A stretch of DNA of 11,992 nucleotides from Bacteroidetes bacterium UBA1947 (GTDB taxonomy: Bacteria; Bacteroidota; Bacteroidia; Chitinophagales; Chitinophagaceae). A program made the translations under genes and the position numbers. Below, piece after piece: positions 7,178-11,992 of the stretch. The notes beneath the pieces are model-generated. The model was not told the DNA's origin. It saw only the letters and a list, made by a program, of their open reading frames with translations, and searched no databases. Where the stretch lies: positions 1 to 11,992 of the forward strand of contig DDET01000050.1 of the NCBI GenBank assembly GCA_002336915.1, read 5' to 3'. Numbering within the stretch: the first letter of the stretch is position 1; each line of letters begins with the position of its first letter.

Positions 7178-8416
7178 ATGTGCTACAGCAGAACAAAGTC
7201 GGTGACAACAATTGCCTTAGTACTTCTTATTCTGGTCAGTGCAACGATAAAAAGCATAGCTATCCCCGCGTCAAAGCGTTTGTATCTTAAGGAGCGTATT
7301 ACCAGCACCTATCCTGAGCAACTGACGAACCCCGAAAAAAAGAACCGGAAAACCTTTTCCCAATTTGGCTATAATTTGTCTGAATTTTCGGTCCCACTTT
7401 TTCCGATCACTAAATTCATTAAACAAGGAAAATTCGGGCAGCAATCTTATAGCAGGCCGAACCGATGGAAAGAAAAAAACGGGGCAATATATACCTGCAA
7501 AGGCGGTTTTATAGATGTATCGCATATGCGCGCAGCCATAGACTGGACCGTTTACCTGACCATGATGATACTAGCCGATGACAAGGATGTAGCCTTACCT
7601 TCGGAGGCGGGGACTCTGACAGTTAGCTTTAGGCATCTCGACAAGCTTACGGAAGACGATATAGCCAGCATGGCACAGAAAATAGCTTTTGAAAGGCTTG
7701 TGTGGCATGAAGTAGCCAGTTGGCACTATCACCCACCCTATCATTTTATTGGCGAGCAATCATCGACCTTCACCCCTGAGGACACCTACTCCAACTTCCT
7801 TGGAACAACAATAGGGAAAAAAGTAGCCTTACGTATGCTTAAGGATACTACGCATCTTTCCTATTCAGCAATAGCAACTGACGAGATACAAAAAGCCGTC
7901 GCGGAATTGCAGCCTGTAAAAAGCAAGAAAGAAAGTAAGATGGCCTATGACCTGGTGGATGCCAATAAGCAAAGAAAACTGCCGGAATCTGAAAGAAACA
8001 AAGACGTTTGGTATGACAGCAGGATCGTCTTTCGCGATCAAAGGCATGTGTTCAAGAGGAACCTGAATATAGGGCCTGAAATAGTGCCATGGTTGGTGCC
8101 GGAATCGGATAGACTAACATGGTCGTGTAATGCGCAGCCGGAAGTGCTGCATGTTCCACAAACCACTACTGCCGGCTCTTCATTGTATAACTATTATACC
8201 TTTACCATAACCCCTGACCCTGATATGTTCTACAACAAAAGAAGGCACAAACAGCTCCACCCTCCATTCGGCACTTTTACAACCGAACACTATGGGGTGA
8301 TCATGGAGCATATTAGAAAACAAATGGAGGAGGTATTATTAGCAGGATTTGACAGGCGGGATGGGACAGACCCGACCGTGTATTACACAAATGCAAATAA
8401 AGTGCTGCTGAAATAG
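7178..8416 (+). CDS. Exported or membrane-anchored DUF4056-like protein
   Basis: This encodes a protein of 412 residues with one N-terminal hydrophobic segment (TTIALVLLILVSATI after a basic MCYSRTKS), either a signal peptide or an anchor. An upstream ATG at 7130 would add 16 residues and gives a less typical leader, so I prefer 7178. I believe the body belongs to DUF4056 from the order of its motifs: a YTCKGGFIDVSHMRAAIDW stretch, WHEVASWH, and TFTPEDTYSNFLGTTIG shortly after. No function is established for that family as far as I know. The core is rich in candidate catalytic or metal-ligand residues: His116, His177, Glu178, His183, His185 and His189. HEVASWH is HExxxxH, not the HExxH of classical zincins. 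The C-terminal part (about 290-400) has no motif I recognise. It follows the glycosyltransferase-like gene by 155 bases and ends four bases from the convergent hydrolase gene. Confidence 0.72.
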   Translation: MCYSRTKSVTTIALVLLILVSATIKSIAIPASKRLYLKERITSTYPEQLTNPEKKNRKTFSQFGYNLSEFSVPLFPITKFIKQGKFGQQSYSRPNRWKEKNGAIYTCKGGFIDVSHMRAAIDWTVYLTMMILADDKDVALPSEAGTLTVSFRHLDKLTEDDIASMAQKIAFERLVWHEVASWHYHPPYHFIGEQSSTFTPEDTYSNFLGTTIGKKVALRMLKDTTHLSYSAIATDEIQKAVAELQPVKSKKESKMAYDLVDANKQRKLPESERNKDVWYDSRIVFRDQRHVFKRNLNIGPEIVPWLVPESDRLTWSCNAQPEVLHVPQTTTAGSSLYNYYTFTITPDPDMFYNKRRHKQLHPPFGTFTTEHYGVIMEHIRKQMEEVLLAGFDRRDGTDPTVYYTNANKVLLK

Positions 8417-8420
8417 CACG

Positions 8421-9524
8421 CTACTTTCCCTTCGCAAAAATCTCGTCCAGGAAGTTATCGAAGTGTTTCGTATCGTTTATGTATTTGTCTATATGATGTA
8501 TTTTGTTTTTCTCTCCCTTTACATTTTTTGAAAAATCGGTTATGCTGTACTCTGTGGCGGGACTAAGGCTTTTTAGTTTACGACCTACATGCCTTACTAC
8601 GGAGGGGCTGCAGCCAAGAGAGGTGCTATAAAACAAACGGGAAAGCGGAAAGCGCATCTGTTTGGTGGTAGCGACATCATATTTATCATAACCAACTACT
8701 ACCCTCTTATAGTTATGATAGTTGCCTGCGGGAACGGTATTGCCCAAATACCTGAAAACACGTGGACCAGCAATCGCCGGTGCAAGCATGGCGAGGGTAA
8801 TATTGGATTGGGGAGGCGTTGCCAATGCCTTCCACTGTTTAGTGAAAGGAAAGCAACGGCCCTCGTGGGTATTGAACAACAACCTGGTTCCTACACAAGC
8901 ACCAAGGCTATGAGTAATTATGTATAAGTCGGTGTTATTGATCTTTGCAAATAGCTTTCTTAAGGTCATTGCTGCATAGGGGGCTGTTCGATTAGCACGG
9001 AACCATATTTTGAAAACATCAGCCGGTACTTCACGGTAAGCTTTGAGGCCATCCCAATAGACTTCGAGATAAGTTATGTTTTCGGCGGCAAGATGTTTGT
9101 TTATCTCTACCTCAAGGCTATCGAAGGGAGGGGCGGCGTATTCATTGAAGCCATGGATAAGTACAACCAGCTTTTGGCAGGACTTGAGTTGCTCATTGAC
9201 CCTGACGGCACAATCGTTGATAAGCTTTTCCTGCAAGTGCCCAAAATCGGAGACATGGTTGTCGTTCAATACACGCTTGTACGCTATGAGATCGTATTTC
9301 AAGAGGTAGGATCGGAGGTTGGCATATTCAGGGTCTTTACGGCTGACGTGGGGAAATTTGGTGGAATCGACATAATCTTTTGAAGGATATACATTCCCAG
9401 CCCTATCGATATATATCCTAATTATGCCTTTCTTCTCCGTGGGGCGGAAGAGGATATAGTTATTTTGTGCGTAGCTGCTGAGCGCTAAGAACAAAATAAA
9501 AATTGTGAGCAAATATGACCTCAT
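8421..9524 (-). CDS. Secreted alpha/beta hydrolase, DUF900-like
   Basis: This encodes a predicted 367-residue exported serine hydrolase. The N-terminus is a signal peptide ending SSYAQ (residue 20). About 100 residues precede the hydrolase core, which starts KLVVLIHGFNEY (about 118-129, oxyanion-type HG at 124-125). The nucleophile elbow is YIITHSLGAC with Ser206; the first Gly of GxSxG is replaced by Thr, as is common in DUF900- and lipase-like branches. LAMLAPAIAG (about 245-253) follows as the next core strand. VGYDKYD (Asp280 or Asp283) and IHHIDKY (His343 or His344) are the likely acid and base. This fits the DUF900 type (PF05990) better than carboxylesterases, but the substrate is unknown. 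It starts 73 bases from the divergent DUF218 gene and ends against the DUF4056-like gene with a four-base gap that leaves no room for a terminator, so the two transcripts probably overlap at their 3' ends. Confidence 0.82.
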   Translation of the reverse strand: MRSYLLTIFILFLALSSYAQNNYILFRPTEKKGIIRIYIDRAGNVYPSKDYVDSTKFPHVSRKDPEYANLRSYLLKYDLIAYKRVLNDNHVSDFGHLQEKLINDCAVRVNEQLKSCQKLVVLIHGFNEYAAPPFDSLEVEINKHLAAENITYLEVYWDGLKAYREVPADVFKIWFRANRTAPYAAMTLRKLFAKINNTDLYIITHSLGACVGTRLLFNTHEGRCFPFTKQWKALATPPQSNITLAMLAPAIAGPRVFRYLGNTVPAGNYHNYKRVVVGYDKYDVATTKQMRFPLSRLFYSTSLGCSPSVVRHVGRKLKSLSPATEYSITDFSKNVKGEKNKIHHIDKYINDTKHFDNFLDEIFAKGK

Positions 9525-9554
9525 GGGAAAGCAGTATAAATTTAAACCAGCATG

Positions 9555-9578
9555 AACAAAAATCTTACGATTTTTGTT
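9555..9578. promoter_or_regulatory. 10-bp inverted repeat between divergent genes
   Basis: AACAAAAATC (9555-9564) and GATTTTTGTT (9569-9578) are perfect inverted arms around TTAC. It is the most symmetric element in the 73-base spacer shared by the minus-strand hydrolase (start 9524) and the DUF218 gene (start 9598). Each strand reads TA-n-GATTTTTGTT going outward, so it could be an operator or a pair of overlapping divergent promoters, though neither reading gives an exact TAnnTTTG. Confidence 0.4.
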
Positions 9579-9597
9579 GTACCATTAAAACCATTCC

Positions 9598-10290
9598 TTG
9601 AAAAACAAATTTATATACAAACTACTATTCGCACTTATGATATCATTCTCCTTCTTAAGCTGCATTGCCCCTCGCCGGGGACCATTGAAAGCCTATAGTA
9701 AAGCACTGGATATTGTAAGGACCAAACCATTCGACGCCATTATAGTACCCGGAACACCTTTCAGGAACAGTAGCTGGGACACGATCATGAAGGCACGCGT
9801 TATCTGGTCGTGGGTTTTGTACAAGGAGGGGGTGACGAAAAACGTGATCTATTCAGGAGGGGCTGTCTATTCACCTTACAAAGAGGCGGTAATCATGGGA
9901 CTCTACGCACAGCAACTGGGTATACCTACCGAGCATATTTTTTATGATACACAAGCACGCCACAGCACCGAGAATATATTTTACTCTTACCTGCTGGCAA
10001 GGAAGCTAGGCTTTAAATCGCTGGCACTCGCCACTGATCCTTTCCAATCGTCATTACTAGGCAGCTTCCTCAGGAGACGGTTCGGCAGTCCGATATACCG
10101 TCTGCCCTTTGTGGTGGATACCCTTGCTGCGTATAACTCTGTGAACCCAAAGATAGACCCGCAGCCGGCGCATGAGGAGCATTTTATTTCCATTACGGCA
10201 AACGAGTCATTTTTCAAACGATTCAGGGGTACGACGGGCAGAGGAATAGACTGGACGCCTTACGAGAATGGCCAGTTGCCCCCTCTATAA
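9598..10290 (+). CDS. DUF218/YdcF-like lipoprotein
   Basis: This encodes a 230-residue protein with a DUF218 domain (PF02698; the YdcF, SanA and ElyC group, several of which act in envelope maintenance). The N-terminus MKNKFIYKLLFALMISFSFLSC looks like a lipoprotein signal with Cys22 as the lipidated residue; the following IAPRR carries no acidic surface-export signal, so a periplasmic location is likely. Family motifs run in order: FDAIIVPGTPF (45-55), a KARVIWSWVLYKEG helix, VIYSGGAV (83-90) with KEA after it, QQLGIPTEHIFYD, HSTENIFYSYLLARKLG (122-138) and ALATDPFQSSLLGSFLRR. Length suits the family. The start is TTG: it gives the complete signal, and the next ATG would remove most of it. 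The 73-base upstream spacer holds an inverted repeat shared with the divergent hydrolase. Substrate unknown. Confidence 0.85.
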   Translation: MKNKFIYKLLFALMISFSFLSCIAPRRGPLKAYSKALDIVRTKPFDAIIVPGTPFRNSSWDTIMKARVIWSWVLYKEGVTKNVIYSGGAVYSPYKEAVIMGLYAQQLGIPTEHIFYDTQARHSTENIFYSYLLARKLGFKSLALATDPFQSSLLGSFLRRRFGSPIYRLPFVVDTLAAYNSVNPKIDPQPAHEEHFISITANESFFKRFRGTTGRGIDWTPYENGQLPPL

Positions 10291-10299
10291 GAAAATAGC

Positions 10300-10315
10300 A
10301 ATGACAATTATCATT
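10300..10315. other. 16-bp near-palindrome after the DUF218 gene
   Basis: AATGACAATTATCATT is palindromic at 14 of 16 positions (the two mismatched bases form one broken pair). It starts 10 bases after the DUF218 stop and lies 45 bases before the acidic-protein start. It loosely resembles AATGATAATCATT-type operator cores such as Fur sites, but AT-rich palindromes of this size arise easily. It could also be a weak 3' hairpin. Confidence 0.25.
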
Positions 10316-10359
10316 ACTCAGGGCATGATTTTATATGTAATTTTATAAAAACAGTTTTT

Positions 10360-10788
10360 ATGGCAGACAAGAAAACAAACGAAAACGAACAGGACAAAAA
10401 ATATCCCGGTTACCCGCACTACCCCGCCAGCGAAGATGTAATGCGCGATATAAATGTAGACGATGAAGAAAAAGATGCAAAGGGCGATATTGTAATGGGT
10501 ACAGATGCGGACGTAAGCCAGGAGGACCTTATTTTACTAGACCGAGCTGAGCAAAATATGAATACCCCCGACGATATTAACCTCATTATGTCAGAATTGG
10601 ATAATACCGATGCGGACGGGGATCCGCTTAATGAAGACGGTGGCGATGACCTAAGCGGTAAGGACCTTGATGTGCCGGGAAGCGAGCTGGACAATAGTGA
10701 TGAAAAGATAGGTGAAGAGGACGAAGAGAATAATTACTACAGCCTGGGTGGAGATGATAAAGAAAACCTGGACGAAAATAAGGAATAA
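10360..10788 (+). CDS. Highly acidic conserved hypothetical protein
   Basis: This encodes a 142-residue soluble protein with no signal peptide or membrane segment. It has 47 Asp/Glu against 12 Lys/Arg, about one third acidic, and no Cys, Trp or Phe, so it is probably largely unfolded without a partner or metal. An N-terminal YPGYPHYPASEDVM block (15-28), a GTDADVSQED segment (47-56), two SELDN(T/S)D copies (78-84 and 108-114) and a C-terminal GEEDEENNYYSLGGDDKEN block (118-136) are visible. I recognise this layout from Bacteroidota genomes as a conserved protein without assigned function. NTDADGDPLNED (82-93) fits an EF-hand-like loop with acidic or Asn ligands at positions 1, 3, 5 and 12. 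It starts 69 bases after the DUF218 gene, with an A/T-rich leader and no Shine-Dalgarno sequence, and is closed by a strong terminator. Confidence 0.85.
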   Translation: MADKKTNENEQDKKYPGYPHYPASEDVMRDINVDDEEKDAKGDIVMGTDADVSQEDLILLDRAEQNMNTPDDINLIMSELDNTDADGDPLNEDGGDDLSGKDLDVPGSELDNSDEKIGEEDEENNYYSLGGDDKENLDENKE

Positions 10789-10806
10789 GAAATCAATCGG
10801 GATATG

Positions 10807-10839
10807 ACAAAAAAAGGAACGTTCTGTTCCTTTTTTTGT
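10807..10839. terminator. Intrinsic terminator after the acidic-protein gene
   Basis: A perfect 14-bp stem, whose arms meet in GGAAC (10816-10820) and GTTCC (10826-10830), encloses a five-base loop and is followed by a run of seven T. It begins 18 bases after the acidic gene's stop. The matching A-run on the left would also let it stop transcripts from the other strand. It isolates the TPR gene that starts 43 bases later. Confidence 0.92.
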
Positions 10840-10881
10840 TTGTTGCTATTGAAGCTGCACATATTTATATAAATTGGGAAT

Positions 10882-11992
10882 ATGAAACGAATATTCTTCC
10901 TTTTATTGCTTTTGATACCCCATTTTACAAAAGCAGTAAGCCTCGACAGCATACAAAAGGTATTGCCCAATATGCCTGCCGATACCAATAAAGTATACCT
11001 GCTCAATAAAGCCTTTGAGCTAAGCAGGGGCACAGACCCAAGTGCTGCGGAAAAGTACATTAAGGACGCTATCGAACTGGCTGAAAAGCTGCATTTTGAT
11101 AATGGCATGATGACCACGTACCGCAACTATGCGGTGTTCCTGAACATACTTGGCAAACCCGACGATGCGGCAGCGTACTTCAACAAAGGGCTGGCACTGG
11201 CCAAAAGCAAAAACAACAAAAAACGAATGGGCAGCTATGCCATGAGCATAGGCACTATGTATTATGACAAGGGCGACTACAAGACCGCCCTTGAAAATTT
11301 CATACAATCACTTAAATGGCGCGAAGAAGCCAATGACACTGCGGGCATAGCCGATACTTACATATGGCTTGGGATTATACATGATAAGGGGTTGAAACAG
11401 CCGGCGAAGGCGATAAGCTATTACCGTAGCGCGATGGAAAAGTACCGACAGAAAGGGGACGAAGCGAGCATGTCTTACGCGTATACCAACATTGGGAATG
11501 CTTACTACGGGACAAGGGAGTATGACTCCGCGTTGATCTACCTTGACAAGGCATTGGAAATAAAGAAAAAAGCAGGTGACCCAGCACAGATGGCCAATAT
11601 CTACAACAATATTGCCAATGTATATACCGACCTTAGAGACTATGATAAAGCACTGGATTTTTACAAACAGTCGCTCACATTCAGGCAGCAAGGTGGGGAT
11701 GAAGAGGGTGTGGCTACCTCGTATATAAATATAGGGGCCGTGCTGATGCACCAGCGTAAATATAAGGAGGGCAACGACTACCTGCTCAAAGCACTGGACG
11801 TATCGCTGAAAAGAAATTTCACCGAGGGGATACTGACCATATACCAGGCCCTGGGGCAAAGCAATGCTGCGATGGGCGACTACAAGAAAGCATATGTGTA
11901 TGATACGCTGTACGCTCATTACAAAGACTCGGCCTTCACGGTAGAGAATAACCGCCAGATGGTGGATATGCAAACCAAATATGAAACAGAAA
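10882..11992 (+). CDS. TPR-repeat protein, probable sensor kinase N-terminus (partial)
   Basis: The reading frame is open from ATG 10882 to the right edge (370 complete codons), so the 3' end is missing. MKRIFFLLLLLIPHFTKA is a signal peptide. From about residue 77 there are seven TPR-like helix pairs at 40-residue spacing (about 77, 117, 157, 197, 237, 277 and 317), each with a G/A-x-x-Y-x-x-x-G/R-(D/E)-Y-x-x-A-L core, for example NIGNAYYGTREYDSALIYLDKAL. The last visible residues, ENNRQMVDMQTKYETE, are typical of the coiled linker that joins the periplasmic TPR array to a transmembrane helix and a histidine kinase (or sometimes a LuxR-type DNA-binding) domain in Bacteroidota. A two-component sensor is therefore the best guess, but the output domain is not in the window. 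It has its own transcription unit after the terminator at 10807-10839. Confidence 0.85.
   Translation, partial: MKRIFFLLLLLIPHFTKAVSLDSIQKVLPNMPADTNKVYLLNKAFELSRGTDPSAAEKYIKDAIELAEKLHFDNGMMTTYRNYAVFLNILGKPDDAAAYFNKGLALAKSKNNKKRMGSYAMSIGTMYYDKGDYKTALENFIQSLKWREEANDTAGIADTYIWLGIIHDKGLKQPAKAISYYRSAMEKYRQKGDEASMSYAYTNIGNAYYGTREYDSALIYLDKALEIKKKAGDPAQMANIYNNIANVYTDLRDYDKALDFYKQSLTFRQQGGDEEGVATSYINIGAVLMHQRKYKEGNDYLLKALDVSLKRNFTEGILTIYQALGQSNAAMGDYKKAYVYDTLYAHYKDSAFTVENNRQMVDMQTKYETE

Noticed and set aside
8589..9383. Several plus-strand open frames opposite the hydrolase gene
   Set aside because: They overlap the hydrolase core with its HG and THSLG motifs and show no domain or start context of their own.
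207..10290. All envelope genes forming one operon or a dedicated new system
   Set aside because: The genes switch strand six times, two strong terminators break the region, and no two genes overlap or share tight spacing on one strand. The shared envelope theme is real but common in these genomes.
10300..10315. Fur-type iron operator
   Set aside because: It resembles only the AT-rich core of such sites, has a broken pair and no iron-related gene nearby, and falls close to the end of the preceding gene.
11308..11973. Long minus-strand open frame opposite the TPR gene
   Set aside because: The plus strand carries seven regularly spaced TPR units; the antisense frame is a by-product.
1..11992. 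CRISPR array, tRNA or rRNA gene, insertion sequence, prophage or defence island
   Set aside because: No regularly spaced repeat-spacer array, cloverleaf, transposase, integrase or recognisable defence domain was found. The direct repeats at 57-97 are only two and a half copies with a 6-base spacer.

Overview
The window looks like ordinary chromosome from a member of the Bacteroidota, most likely of the Chitinophagales/Chitinophagaceae type. The strongest evidence is a large secreted protein made of SprB-type repeats that ends in a type B (gliding-motility-type, CHU_C) type IX secretion sorting domain. Other signs are weak or absent Shine-Dalgarno sequences, signal peptides ending in Ala-Gln, a small conserved acidic protein I associate with this phylum, and a TPR protein whose last visible residues look like the linker of a Bacteroidota TPR sensor kinase. 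I see no transposase, integrase, tRNA, rRNA, CRISPR array or phage gene.

Layout from left to right. Positions 1-206 hold no gene but an unusual cluster of small repeats: 15-bp direct repeats, an inverted pair of DnaA-box-like sites and an 11-bp hairpin. Positions 207-1055 (minus) encode a secreted esterase of the PF00756 type. After a gene-free divergent region, 1386-4493 (plus) encodes the 1035-residue SprB-repeat, T9SS-dependent adhesin-like protein. A 17-bp perfect hairpin (4518-4554) separates it from a convergent YkuD-type L,D-transpeptidase (4568-5245, minus). A second divergent region with nested hairpins precedes a polytopic GT-C-fold glycosyltransferase-like membrane protein (5496-7022, plus, TTG start). 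It is followed on the same strand by a secreted or membrane-anchored protein resembling DUF4056 (7178-8416). This ends four bases from a convergent secreted alpha/beta hydrolase (8421-9524, minus). A 73-bp divergent spacer carrying a 10-bp inverted repeat leads to a DUF218/YdcF-like lipoprotein (9598-10290, plus, TTG start). Next come a very acidic 141-residue conserved hypothetical protein (10360-10788), a strong terminator (10807-10839) and the start of a TPR-repeat signalling protein that runs off the right edge (10882-11992).

At least eight of the nine genes carry a signal peptide, a lipoprotein signal or membrane helices, so the common theme is the cell envelope: surface adhesion, peptidoglycan cross-linking, glycan transfer, and periplasmic hydrolases. 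Frequent strand switches and terminators argue against one large operon. The only plausible short co-transcription units are the glycosyltransferase with the DUF4056-like gene, and the DUF218 gene with the acidic gene. I found no convincing new multi-gene system. The items most worth a second look are the DnaA-box/direct-repeat cluster at the left edge, the acidic protein with an EF-hand-like loop, the uncharacterised DUF4056-like protein with a His/Glu-rich core, and the nested hairpins before the TTG start at 5496.
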